Source: Schlesneria sp. DSM 10557
GTDB taxonomy: Bacteria > Planctomycetota > Planctomycetia > Planctomycetales > Planctomycetaceae
Direction of reading: 5' to 3'
NCBI RefSeq assembly: GCF_041860085.1
Contig: NZ_CP124747.1
Location: 6,533,001-6,597,000 of the forward strand
DNA: 64,000 nt
Both the position numbers and the translations under genes were made by a program. Under the pieces are notes generated by a model. That model was not told the DNA's origin and made no database searches. It saw nothing but the letters and a program-made list of their open reading frames with translations. Positions 30,936-38,532 of the stretch are shown in pieces. How positions within the stretch are numbered: position 1 is the first letter of the stretch; each line of letters starts with the position of its first letter.

Positions 30936-31064
30936 TGCAAACTAGACGACAGCGAATGGCCCGAGCACATTGGTTATTTCGGAAGAAGGGGCGGCAAGAT
31001 TGCCAAACCGCCCTAAGACAACTGTATTGATAGCTTCGAGCAACGTCCGTCCGAATACCGTTGA
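30936..31064 (+). pseudogene. decayed copy of the 3' half of the small gene at 38161-38448
   Basis: 43 codons nearly identical to 38320-38448 (shared D-D-S-E-W-P-E-H-I-G-Y-F-G-R-R-G-G-K-I-A-K-P-P). One TAT is TAA here, giving an internal stop, and the 5' half is missing. Similarity continues past the stop through ACTGCAACACATCA, then jumps to GTGTCCCTATG, lacking 20 bases present in the other copy. Confidence 0.85.
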
Positions 31065-31100
31065 ACTGCAACACATCAGTGTCCCTATGCCCTGTTCTTT

Positions 31101-31706
31101 TTGGGAACCCAGACAGCGATCGCCAAACAGATCATTGAGGCGAAGGCCGACTATGTTCTCGCTCTGAAAGGGAATCAAGGATCCCTGTACCAGGCAGCGA
31201 CGGATTATCTCGAAGAACAGATGCAAACGGATTTCGCCGATGTGGACGCTCGTCGGCACACAACAACGGAGACCGGACATGGTCGCACCGAGACACGCAC
31301 CTATGTGCAACTCCCCATTCCAGATGTTCTTGCGGGTGCTGATCGCTGGGCGTCACTGAAGACGTTAGGGGCGGTCATCTCGATGGTCGATCGTGGAGGC
31401 AAGGAAACCGTCGACATCCGGTATTTTATCAGTAGCCTCCCCTTGGGAGTGAAGTGCTTTGCCAAGGCCGTTCGCAGTCATTGGTCGATTGAAAACAGTT
31501 GCCACTGGACCTTGGATGTCACGTATCGAGAAGACGAGTCCCGCATCCGAGAAAAGCAACTTCGGGAGAACATGGCGTGGCTCAACCGACATACTCTTTC
31601 GCTGCTCAAGCAACAGCAAAACAAGAAAAGCGTCGCCATGAACCGCAGAAGATGTGGCTGGGATGATAACGTGATGCTCAAAACACTAATGGGAATCAAG
31701 AGTTAG
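31101..31706 (+). pseudogene. ISAs1-family transposase, 5'-truncated remnant
   Basis: 201 residues corresponding to the C-terminal half of ISAs1-type DDE transposases (usually ~370-380). It begins at the L-G-T-Q-T-A-I-A-K-Q-I block, normally internal, then YVLALKGNQGSL, R-Y-F-I-S-S-L, the conserved H-W-S-I-E-N-S-C-H-W-T-L-D-V-T-Y-R-E-D block and the natural C-terminus. The N-terminal part and left end are gone; the break lies beside GTGTCCCTATG at 31079. It cannot be active alone. The right boundary is within a few bases of the stop, since the next open frame starts almost at once. Confidence 0.88.
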
Positions 31707-31710
31707 TACG

Positions 31711-32088
31711 CGCTGGCCCTGGCAATGTCCCGGCTGCGGCACCGGAATCGGTATGCCACACAAGACCTACTGGGACATCGAGCGACGCACAGCGAGTGGA
31801 GGCCAGAGAATCACTTGTGATTGTAAAGACCATGATCCGATCAAAGCGAAATGGATCGGTGAATGGCCGACCGGAGTAGAGACCTTCGATGAAGGCAAAG
31901 AGCGATGGGATGGAATCATTGGATGGGAAAGCACTGTTGAGGGGGATTATCTCATCTATCGCTCGCCATCCGGGTTTCCACTTGCGTTGGCAGACCTGAG
32001 CCGGGTCAAGGGGAAATTTCGTGCGTATTTCGGTCATCCAATTGGACTTCAAAACGATTGGCTAAACGAACGTGGGGAGTCGAACTGA
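31711..32088 (+). CDS. hypothetical protein with zinc-ribbon-like start, probably 5'-truncated
   Basis: The frame reads R-W-P-W-Q-C-P-G-C-G-T-G-I-G before the first ATG (31753) and continues MPHKTYWDIERRTASGG...ITCDCKDHD, so C-P-G-C and C-D-C would form a Cys4 zinc site. No start codon precedes the Cys pair; the frame is bounded upstream by the ISAs1 remnant ending at 31706. The simplest reading is that insertion of the element removed the gene's 5' end. If translation starts at 31753 the product is 111 residues with half a zinc site. No family recognised. Confidence 0.5.
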   Translation, partial: RWPWQCPGCGTGIGMPHKTYWDIERRTASGGQRITCDCKDHDPIKAKWIGEWPTGVETFDEGKERWDGIIGWESTVEGDYLIYRSPSGFPLALADLSRVKGKFRAYFGHPIGLQNDWLNERGESN

Positions 32089-32448
32089 ACGGACACCGAA
32101 ATCGAAGATGAACGATGTCGGTCATTTCTGGGCGATTTGCCAATAAACGCACAACTTCTGGAGCAGAAGGATTGAACGAGGAAGAGCTTAAAAAAATGAA
32201 GGACTGCATGGAATCGGCTGGCGAAATCGACCTCAAGGCCACGGTGCTACATCTCGACGGGAGATTTAAGCGTGTCTGCCGCACGGCGGCACTCGCTCAT
32301 TTGCCGAAGATCTGTGCAAAACGTCTCAGGTTTGCAGCCCACTGGGAGGACCTCGTAATTCCGGTTCAGACTTGCCGGAACAATTGCAGGTCTGTATTTA
32401 AAAACCCAAATGGTGAGCACCTCCGACTCCAACAAGAAAGGTTGTCTG
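32089..32448. other. stretch with one doubtful open frame
   Basis: A plus-strand frame at 32115-32516 encodes a 133-residue basic peptide starting with ATG but without family signature, and it overlaps the better supported gene at 32449. It may be a relic; I do not call it as a gene. Confidence 0.3.
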
Positions 32449-33237
32449 ATGCCGCAGAGCGACTTTTACGTGAAGCAGTATTTGACCGCTGTCGACGTAG
32501 GCAACGGCAAATTTAGGCTTATTGAGGGTAAACACACTGGTTTGTTGACTTGGATTTTTCATCCCAAAAAATCAACGCCGGTATTAGGCGTGCAACTGAA
32601 ATCCTTTTTTAAGTCCATCAAAAAACCAGCAGATTCGCTTTTAACGAGTGAAGATGTTGATGCCTTTTTTGAGCGACTCGAAAAGGCTGGTTATCGTCGC
32701 ACATATGCGGCACCGGACAAGTTGTATCACGTTACGCACCCTGATTCTGTTCCGGCAATACTAAAAGACGGATTAATTGGTGGGAGGGAGATTCGTAATA
32801 GAGGCCACGTTCAGACGCCCTCGATATATACTGTGGTCAAAGATGATGAAAGTTTGTTGCAAAATTTGGTCATTAACCAAATATGGACGATGCAAGACGT
32901 AGTGGCATATTCGGTTCTTGAAATCGACGGGAACGGAATTACAGGTGATGTCATTGATGACGCTGTAGCGGAAGAATCATCCTTTCTTCATCGCGTGATT
33001 GAACAAGCATTGATTGAGCCTCAATACTTAAAGCTGTTGCGAACCTGCACCATCAACTTTCCGGGGAAAAAAGTGTGGGAGTTGAACACACCGGAAAAGC
33101 TGGAATCCAAAGAACCTTGGACCGACGAGGATTGGGCGATTGCCAGAAAATGGTTGGGGCCGGAGAACCATATTCTGGAAATGCGGCGACAAATCGAAGA
33201 CCGACACTTCTCAAGTAAATCAAAGGCTACAAAATAA
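32449..33237 (+). CDS. putative ADP-ribosyltransferase-fold (ART-like) protein, AT-rich
   Basis: 262 residues from ATG 32449, preceded by AGAAAGG at eight bases; an ATG at 32410 is less likely. The central part, L-Y-H-V-T-H-P-D-S-V-P-A-I-L-K-D-G-L, then S-I-Y-T-V-V and V-A-Y-S-V-L-E-I-D-G-N-G-I, follows the pattern of ART-like proteins (tRNA 2'-phosphotransferase/DarT-type fold), where the His lies in the NAD pocket. The N-terminal ~90 residues are not recognised. Base composition is clearly richer in A/T than the flanking core genes, a sign of transfer. No antitoxin-like partner is evident next to it. Function is inferred from pattern only. Confidence 0.5.
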   Translation: MPQSDFYVKQYLTAVDVGNGKFRLIEGKHTGLLTWIFHPKKSTPVLGVQLKSFFKSIKKPADSLLTSEDVDAFFERLEKAGYRRTYAAPDKLYHVTHPDSVPAILKDGLIGGREIRNRGHVQTPSIYTVVKDDESLLQNLVINQIWTMQDVVAYSVLEIDGNGITGDVIDDAVAEESSFLHRVIEQALIEPQYLKLLRTCTINFPGKKVWELNTPEKLESKEPWTDEDWAIARKWLGPENHILEMRRQIEDRHFSSKSKATK

Positions 33238-33263
33238 GTCCGACACCGCAGGAAGTCGTCGGC

Positions 33264-33395
33264 AATAGAACGCTCGTCATGGGTAGTAAAATGCAGCAAT
33301 TCTGGCAGCATGAAGTCCCGAAGACAACGGAACCTGTCGGAGAACGAATCAATTTGACGTTCAGGAAGATTGTGCGGGTGCAAACACGTCCATGA
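33264..33395 (+). pseudogene. C-terminal fragment of an AlkB-like 2OG-Fe(II) dioxygenase
   Basis: The frame reads NRTLVMGSKMQQFWQH then EVPKTTEPVGERINLTFRKI. This is the characteristic end of AlkB-type DNA/RNA demethylases: the L-V-M-G strand, the iron-ligand His in W-Q-H, then V-P-K and the 2-oxoglutarate-binding R-I-N-L-T-F-R. Everything upstream, including the H-x-D ligands, is missing; the fragment starts right after the ART-like gene, whose stop is at 33237. It is a gene remnant too short to be functional. Confidence 0.75.
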
Positions 33396-33401
33396 TGTTG
33401 G

Positions 33402-33857
33402 CTACGATGTTGTGCAAACCTTCCAACCCTCGGTTGGTTTTACTGTTGCACAACTTGGCCCGCCGTCTTTAGCCGTCCCCGGTAAACGGGCTTCAAGTAC
33501 GAGCTTCGGATCTTTAGCCGCCTTCTCGATCATATCCCATGTGATACCTTTCAAGGGAACTTTGATTCTGCGATCCCAAGGGGAGTCGGTCTGCCCTGCA
33601 AGTTTTCCGATGTCGATGTAGTCAAAACGCTCCGTCGCGGGCCCTTGCATCAACCTGCCCAGAAAGTTCGGCAAACCGTCCTCACGATTGTCCTTGATTG
33701 TCGCAGTGATCTGGAACGTGAGGTCATCACCCTTCGACCGCTGTATCTGGATCGTCGTGTAATCGTTCCCCTTTCCGTCCTGAACGCCAAACTCCACTCC
33801 AGCAGGTGGAGCTATTAGGATGATGCGGAGTCGGACTTCGGAGTCTTTGTTTGGCAT
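33402..33857 (-). CDS. DUF5990 family protein
   Basis: About 151 residues from ATG 33857 (AGGGA nine bases upstream; an alternative ATG lies at 33875). The sequence RLRIILIAPPAGVEFGVQDGKG...IQRSKGDDLTF...GLPNFLGRLMQGPATERFDYIDIGKLAGQ...KVPLKGITWDMI...LEARLPGTAKDGGPSCATVKP spans the whole small DUF5990 domain, so the gene looks intact. Function of the family is unknown. It is convergent with the AlkB fragment, and the NUDIX gene lies ~330 bp away on the other strand. Confidence 0.7.
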   Translation of the reverse strand: MPNKDSEVRLRIILIAPPAGVEFGVQDGKGNDYTTIQIQRSKGDDLTFQITATIKDNREDGLPNFLGRLMQGPATERFDYIDIGKLAGQTDSPWDRRIKVPLKGITWDMIEKAAKDPKLVLEARLPGTAKDGGPSCATVKPTEGWKVCTTS

Positions 33858-33875
33858 TCGTTGTTCCCTGTTCAT

Positions 33876-34185
33876 CAGCTAATGTTAAGCCAATTGGTCA
33901 TTGCCCATTACAAATTTTGGAATGAGCAGGATGACCGCAATTGTCGCAAGACTGGTTCGCATCGAATTGGACTCTCTAAGCTCTGAAACACAGTGGCTGG
34001 AACGTTATTCTGCTTCTGCACGGGAATTGAATCAATCGCTTTCTTGAAGAAAGCGACTGATGTCCAAGATTCACTATTTTCAAGGGTATTCGTCAATCGA
34101 GAACACGGTTCCGAACAACAGAGTGTCGGGTTGACGGGAACCAAGTGGGTGATTCGTTTTTTCAAAGCGACGAGGGATGGTTCCG
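33876..34185. other. intergenic stretch without supported gene
   Basis: About 310 bases between the divergent DUF5990 and NUDIX genes. Overlapping short frames on both strands (33908-34165, 33993-34229) lack any family pattern. Confidence 0.4.
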
Positions 34186-34659
34186 ATGCCCCGTGTCAGT
34201 GCAGGATTGTTGATGTATCGCGTTCATGACGGCCAGTTGCAGGTCTTTCTGGCCCATTACGGTGGTCCATATTTCGTGAAAAAGGATGACGGGTTTTGGT
34301 CGATCCCCAAGGGCGAGCTTGAGCCGGGTGAAGACCTGCTGGAAGCCGCACAACGGGAATTCAAGGAAGAGGTCGGGATCGCTCCAACGGGACCATTCAT
34401 TGCTTTGTCGTCTATCATGCAGACCAATAACAAAATTGTTCACGCATGGGCATTCGAGGGCGACTGTGATCCGAGTAAATGCGTTAGCAACCTGTTTACG
34501 ATGGAGTGGCCGCCAAAATCGGGGCGACAGATGGAATTCCCTGAGATGGATCGGTTTGATTTCTTTGACGTTGCGGCTGCAAAACGGAAAATTACCGCTC
34601 GGCAAGTGCCGTTTATCGAAGAGCTTGAGGCGATGGTGGGCAGCAAAACGGCAACTTGA
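34186..34659 (+). CDS. NUDIX hydrolase
   Basis: 157 residues from ATG 34186, nine bases after GAGGG (an ATG at 34177 directly abuts the motif). A complete Nudix box G-x5-E-x7-R-E-F-x-E-E-x-G-I spans residues 43-65 (starting GELEPGED), binding the metal that activates water for cleavage of nucleoside diphosphate-X substrates. The context P-R-V-S-A-G-L-L-M-Y-R and D-G-F-W-S-I-P-K-G-E-L resembles the small stand-alone NUDIX/NTP pyrophosphohydrolase group with a C-terminal R-Q-V-P-F-I-E-E-L. It appears intact, unlike several neighbours. Confidence 0.85.
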   Translation: MPRVSAGLLMYRVHDGQLQVFLAHYGGPYFVKKDDGFWSIPKGELEPGEDLLEAAQREFKEEVGIAPTGPFIALSSIMQTNNKIVHAWAFEGDCDPSKCVSNLFTMEWPPKSGRQMEFPEMDRFDFFDVAAAKRKITARQVPFIEELEAMVGSKTAT

Positions 34660-34752
34660 CGAACTTCGAGATGGATGACCTGAATCATATCCGCAGGCCG
34701 TGTGACTCGTCAGCCGAAAAAGATGTCGACAGCAAGAATTCAAGGACAATTG

Positions 34753-35556
34753 ATGAGCGGATTTATTCCAGCGACGGACCTGAAACGCAAATACGACGTA
34801 TTCGGCCATTTTTACTCGGTAGTGGTTTCTCAACGAAGGATCGTCGAATGCAGGAGTGTTCTTGAACTCGTGGAGAAACCTCATTCCCCGAAGGAAGCGT
34901 CAGTGCTTTCAAAACGAAAGCCTGATGCGGTTTTCGTCATGATGAACCCCGGCTCCTCGCGACCGCTGGTCGAAGTCAACAATCGAATTGCTGCCGATGA
35001 GATCCATGAGTTGCCAATCACTTTGGTCCCGACAAAACCGGATACGACGCAATATCAAGTGATGCGGTTAATGCAGCATTGCGAATGGCGGCACGTCAGA
35101 GTGCTGAATTTATCGGATCTGCGATGTTCAAAAAGTGGCGAGTTTTTCAAGCAGTTCAGAGCACTGGAAGATGCTTCGTTCGATTCGCACTCCATTTTTT
35201 CCGACCGAAGAAAGAGCGAATTGGCATTGAAGTTGACAACCGACAAATCAATTCCTGTCATTGTCGCATGGGGCGTAAGTGACAAGTTGGACCCTCTGAT
35301 TGAACGATGCAAAGCGAGAATCATCAGGAACCGGACGATCAGGAGGCTGCTGAAAGACGGGACGACGAACAAATATCTTCACCCGTTGCCGTCATTGCAG
35401 AAGCAAAAAGTTCTGTGGGTAAAACGAATGGTCGCGAGGGACATAGGAGGGACACTGCATGTTTGCTGTAATCAGGAGACATTATTGAACGGCTGTAGGA
35501 CTTTCTACTGCGATTTCCGGTCTCCCCGGACGCAATGGATTCCCTTCGAGTCATAA
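34753..35556 (+). CDS. DUF1643 family protein with C-terminus replaced by repeat sequence
   Basis: 267 residues from ATG 34753 (AAGGA six bases upstream; GTG 34702 and ATG 34723 are alternatives). The core K-P-D-A-V-F-V-M-M-N-P-G-S-S and V-L-N-L-S-D-L-R matches DUF1643, a small family often on mobile elements; function unknown. The normal end of the domain is near HPLPSLQKQKVLW. The last ~45 codons, from about 35418, are encoded by the inverted repeat copy A (35416-35551) read in antisense, so the natural C-terminus was probably lost when the repeat arrived. Confidence 0.65.
   Translation: MSGFIPATDLKRKYDVFGHFYSVVVSQRRIVECRSVLELVEKPHSPKEASVLSKRKPDAVFVMMNPGSSRPLVEVNNRIAADEIHELPITLVPTKPDTTQYQVMRLMQHCEWRHVRVLNLSDLRCSKSGEFFKQFRALEDASFDSHSIFSDRRKSELALKLTTDKSIPVIVAWGVSDKLDPLIERCKARIIRNRTIRRLLKDGTTNKYLHPLPSLQKQKVLWVKRMVARDIGGTLHVCCNQETLLNGCRTFYCDFRSPRTQWIPFES
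35416..35551 (-). repeat. ~130-bp repeat, copy A (inverted relative to copy B)
   Basis: The minus strand aligns with 37569-37695 over ~130 bases at roughly 75% identity by eye. Shared blocks include GCAAACATGCAGTGTCCC, GCCGTTCAA-AATGTCT and CATTCGTTTTA. It encodes the unnatural C-terminus of the DUF1643 gene. Confidence 0.8.
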
Positions 35557-35692
35557 CGAGGTTGGTTATTACATTGCGGGGACTGGCTGGTGGGGCTTCT
35601 GCGCAGAGACCCCTCCGGCTCATCCACAAGCGACGAGCGCCGCCATCACACCACCTCTTCCTTGAGCGTGTCCTGCGAAAACTGCGTCTACG

Positions 35693-36823
35693 TCAGGAGA
35701 AGACCTCGCGGGTTTCTCTGCGGACGTAGTGTCGATGCTGGCCGATGCGACTGCGCGTCAGCTCGATCGTCTGCGGGCGACCTGCGACGTTGTAGAACAG
35801 CTTGCTGAACTTCCGGACCAGTGACAGCCAGGCGTTGGCGTTCAGATCCAGCTTGCTAAAGACCTCTTTCAGCTCAGGCGATGTCCGGGACAGCTTCTCA
35901 CGCGGAAGCTGCTTCGCCGTCCAGCGGAGCAATCGAAGATAGTTTTCCTGGGTCATCGGCAGAAAGCCTTTATCGCTGCAGCGGGCTCCCGTACGGTTTG
36001 CAACCGGCCCCGTCTTCCCATTTCGTTCGTCCAGCGGTAATGGTGCCAGAAATCGATCGGCGGTTGACGCTTGCTTCGTTTTAGGGTCATTCGTCTTCTT
36101 GACCGAACGGCGGGATGGTTTGCTCTCTGTCGGTGAACCATCGCTGGGAGTGACGGTGATACGGGGGCTTGAGTGGTTCTGCTGAGCCTGAATCCGCCGC
36201 TGGACCGAAGTGTAGTCACTGGTCTCCAGTCGATCCGCCATCGCCGCGCGAATCGGGTTTAAATCGACATAGGCAGCACAAGCGACGAGGGCCGCTTCGT
36301 CAAGAAGACGGACCGCCCGAAATCGGCTTTGCCAGAAGCGGCCGATCTCCTTGTCCTCGTGGTTGGCGCGCATCGCCACAGTCTGACACAACAGGCGCAT
36401 CCACCAGCCGATATCGGACAACCGCAAGCGGATAATTTCCAGCTTACGAGGATCGTTCTGGATGAAATCCAACTCGGCCTGATTCGGCTCCAAGGGGTTT
36501 CCGTGATCATCCTTCCGGATGGGACAAAGGAGCAACCACCGTCGAGCGACTTCATCATCATCCCAGGCTGCCACGACGTCCGGCCGAGACCGCAAGATCA
36601 GATGAAAATGGTTCGAGAGAATCGCGAAGCCGAGCAGATCGATCCCGAAACAGGCGGCATAGCGTTTCAGTAGATCTTCAATCCACCCCTTCCGGTGGTC
36701 ATAGTTCTTGCCGGTCAGGGAATCAGTCCCCAGCAGAAAGCACCGCCGAACAACCCGGTTCATCACATGCACAATCGCCACCTCATCCGGCGAAAAGACC
36801 TCTGCACGCGCCAACCGAGCCAT
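35693..36823 (-). CDS. REP-associated tyrosine transposase (RAYT), Y1/HUH superfamily
   Basis: 376 residues from ATG 36823, preceded by AAGGGGG at ideal distance (the frame opens at 36853). The HUH motif H-F-H is at 72-74 in L-S-N-H-F-H-L-I-L-R, and the catalytic Tyr is at ~185 in A-Y-V-D-L-N-P-I-R-A-A-M, the RAYT arrangement. A ~175-residue tail is larger than in typical enterobacterial RAYTs and has a charged linker (~240-275). Enzymes of this group nick single-stranded DNA at hairpin-bearing REP sequences. The island repeats TGTCAAC-N5-ATGCTGTGTCCC are candidate targets; one lies ~80 bp upstream. A fragment of a second gene copy is at 37989-38102. Confidence 0.88.
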   Translation of the reverse strand: MARLARAEVFSPDEVAIVHVMNRVVRRCFLLGTDSLTGKNYDHRKGWIEDLLKRYAACFGIDLLGFAILSNHFHLILRSRPDVVAAWDDDEVARRWLLLCPIRKDDHGNPLEPNQAELDFIQNDPRKLEIIRLRLSDIGWWMRLLCQTVAMRANHEDKEIGRFWQSRFRAVRLLDEAALVACAAYVDLNPIRAAMADRLETSDYTSVQRRIQAQQNHSSPRITVTPSDGSPTESKPSRRSVKKTNDPKTKQASTADRFLAPLPLDERNGKTGPVANRTGARCSDKGFLPMTQENYLRLLRWTAKQLPREKLSRTSPELKEVFSKLDLNANAWLSLVRKFSKLFYNVAGRPQTIELTRSRIGQHRHYVRRETREVFS

Positions 36824-36901
36824 ACTTACCCCCTTCGTTCCAAAGCCAACCACCGCGATTCGACTTCACATCCTCCAAGCGTACCCACCTTGAGAACATG
36901 C

Positions 36902-36926
36902 TGTCAACAGAAGATGCTGTGTCCCC
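36902..36926 (+). repeat. REP-like motif d: TGTCAAC-N5-ATGCTGTGTCCCC
   Basis: Upstream of the RAYT start, facing away from it. An additional ATGCTGT overlaps its left edge, giving a direct repeat. A small hairpin CTGCC-N8-GGCAG follows at 36963-36980. The same bipartite motif recurs at 38466-38489 and 38925-38949. Confidence 0.7.
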
Positions 36927-37235
36927 GGGGGTGGCTGTCTTACCGGGTGAAAATGGCCACTGCTGCCTTCAATGCGGCAGTCCTTGCAGCAGCCACTCTC
37001 TCACCTGCCATCGTTCCGAAGCCCGATGATCCAGTGCCGACGACCGCTGCCTGACGATTTGTATCTCATTGATCAGTGTTAAAGAAACCGCTTGCGCGAG
37101 TGGAAGCATGGTGTTATGAGTGGTGAATGACGGCGTTCACCAGATCTCATTCACAGCCTTTCCGCGTAGCAGTTGCCAGAGCGTCGGCAAAACCTCGTTG
37201 CGTCTGCTACGTCGAGGGGCTGGCAGAGAGGTGAT

Positions 37236-37601
37236 GTGAAATACAAACCAATTCACTTTAGCCTCCTGATGGTTCGCGCACTGCTCGACGGCAGCAATAT
37301 GCAAACGCGGCACGTGGTGAAAGGAGAGGCGCTGGACTGGCTGGATGGCGCCTTGTTCTCTCCTTCATTCGTGGCAGACCCCGAGAACCAGCTTTGCCCA
37401 TACTGCCAGTCCGGCGACCTGCTCTGGGTGCGGAAAACATGGGGCACTGGCAACCGGCGTTGCCCATTTAACGGCTGGATGGACGGAGCATACCCGGGGA
37501 CATCGCATATCTTCTTGATACGGAAGAAACTCCACCCGAGCCCGCAGCGTGACAACCAACCTTGGTGTAACTCGACAGGGATTCCATCGCGTTCGGTGTG
37601 A
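37236..37601 (+). CDS. phage-type conserved protein (ASCH-like), 3'-truncated
   Basis: 121 residues from GTG 37236 (GAGAGG just upstream). The N-terminus KYKPIHFSLLMVRALLDG, then M-Q-T-R-H-V-V-K and the block C-P-Y-C-Q-S-G-D-L-L-W-V-R-K-T-W, follow the pattern of a phage/prophage family (F-S-x-x-M-V-R-A-L-L, Q-T-R-R, C-P-Y-G-x-x-G-D-x-L-W-V-R-E-x-W). Family members are longer, so the C-terminal part is missing. The final codons from ~37569 come from repeat copy B, showing where the gene was broken. Probably non-functional. Confidence 0.6.
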   Translation: MKYKPIHFSLLMVRALLDGSNMQTRHVVKGEALDWLDGALFSPSFVADPENQLCPYCQSGDLLWVRKTWGTGNRRCPFNGWMDGAYPGTSHIFLIRKKLHPSPQRDNQPWCNSTGIPSRSV

Positions 37602-37695
37602 CCGGCAATCGCAACCGAAGCTCTTCGGCCGTTCAAGAATGTCTGCCGCTTACCGCAAACATGCAGTGTCCCCGTGGTCCTCATTCGTTTTATTT
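37569..37695 (+). repeat. ~130-bp repeat, copy B
   Basis: Plus-strand copy of the element also found inverted at 35416-35551. It contains GCAAACATGCAGTGTCCC at 37655-37672. Together A and B bracket the RAYT and the phage-type gene in opposite orientation. A further GCAGTGTCCCTATGG on the minus strand is at 37739-37753. Confidence 0.8.
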
Positions 37696-37988
37696 ATGCA
37701 GTACCCGTCCAGTCGCAAAAACGTCGGTAATGGGACACGCCCATAGGGACACTGCTTTTTCCGGGGTAAGAGCCGAACACCCGATACTATCCGTCTGATA
37801 CGGTCAGGATTACGACCGTTGGCCCGTCAACGGATGCCAGGCGCACTCCAGAAACTGGTGGCTGCCTACGTGTTGTTACGGTTCCAGTTCACGCTCGCCT
37901 GCCCCGAGTCATTTGCAGCGCAAGCACTCCAGCGACCGCTAAAAACGATCGCTTCAAATCGAGAACGTCGTGGCGCACTACTCCTGCG

Positions 37989-38102
37989 TCAGGAGAAAAC
38001 TTCGCGTGTTTCGCGGCGGACGTAGTGACGGTGCAGGCCGATGCGACTGCGCGTCAGCTCGACCGTCTGCGGTCGACCCGCCACGTTGTAGAACAGTTTG
38101 CC
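37989..38102 (-). pseudogene. 3' fragment of a second RAYT gene
   Basis: The minus strand encodes G-K-L-F-Y-N-V-A-G-R-P-Q-T-V-E-L-T-R-S-R-I-G-L-H-R-H-Y-V-R-R-E-T-R-E-V-F-S and a stop. This matches the last 36 residues of the RAYT at 35693 with two changes (I to V, Q to L). The rest of the gene is absent. Its upstream edge joins ATATGCTGTGTTCC (38111-38124), a variant of the island motif. Confidence 0.85.
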
Positions 38103-38160
38103 GCAACGAAATATGCTGTGTTCCTGTTGGTTTCCTGCTTCTCATTCGGAATTCCAAGCA

Positions 38161-38448
38161 ATGAAGATATTCATCGTCCTTCATCACGAAATCATGGGGG
38201 TGCCCGGCAACTACCGTGCTGATGAAATGGTCTTCTATACAGCAAGAAGCTTGACCAAAGCGTTGGAACTTATCAAGAAGACCCACGTCTCACGATGGTC
38301 GTGGTGGGAAATTCAAGTTTGCGAACTGGACGACAGCGAATGGCCCGAGCACATTGGTTATTTCGGAAGAAGGGGCGGCAAGATTGCCAAACCGCCCTAT
38401 GACAAATGTGTTGATATCTTCGAGCAACGTCCGTCCGAATACCGTTGA
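38161..38448 (+). CDS. small hypothetical protein, immunity-like size and context
   Basis: 95 residues from ATG 38161; no strong ribosome binding site. Sequence M-K-I-F-I-V-L-H-H-E-I-M-G-V-P-G-N-Y-R-A-D, then S-R-W-S-W-W-E-I-Q-V-C-E-L, acidic and aromatic, no signal peptide. I do not recognise the family; the size, composition and mixed context resemble cytoplasmic immunity or antitoxin-like proteins but no motif proves it. Its 3' half is duplicated, with a stop, at 30936-31064, and a REP-like motif lies 18 bases after its stop. Confidence 0.55.
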   Translation: MKIFIVLHHEIMGVPGNYRADEMVFYTARSLTKALELIKKTHVSRWSWWEIQVCELDDSEWPEHIGYFGRRGGKIAKPPYDKCVDIFEQRPSEYR

Positions 38449-38465
38449 ACTGCAACACATCATGG

Positions 38466-38489
38466 TGTCAACACAAAATGCTGTGTCCC
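38466..38489 (+). repeat. REP-like motif h: TGTCAAC-N5-ATGCTGTGTCCC
   Basis: Same bipartite motif as 36902-36926, located just after the small gene ending at 38448. In the duplicated copy (31065-31090) the left half of the motif is missing and the right half GTGTCCCTATG abuts the ISAs1 break. Confidence 0.7.
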
Positions 38490-38532
38490 TATGTCCTTTT
38501 CTTGCACCCCGAACGGCCAACCAGCCACCAGA

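Noticed and set aside
32115..32516. 133-residue plus-strand hypothetical gene
   Set aside because: Overlaps the ART-like gene and has no family signature or ribosome binding site; kept only as a note on the gap.
34162..34884. 240-residue minus-strand frame opposite the NUDIX gene
   Set aside because: The plus strand carries a complete Nudix box; the reverse product has no family features.
35416..37695. Classical IS with DDE transposase and terminal inverted repeats
   Set aside because: The enzyme is a Y1/HUH type that does not use terminal inverted repeats, and the ~130-bp copies are diverged; reported instead as inverted repeats of uncertain role.
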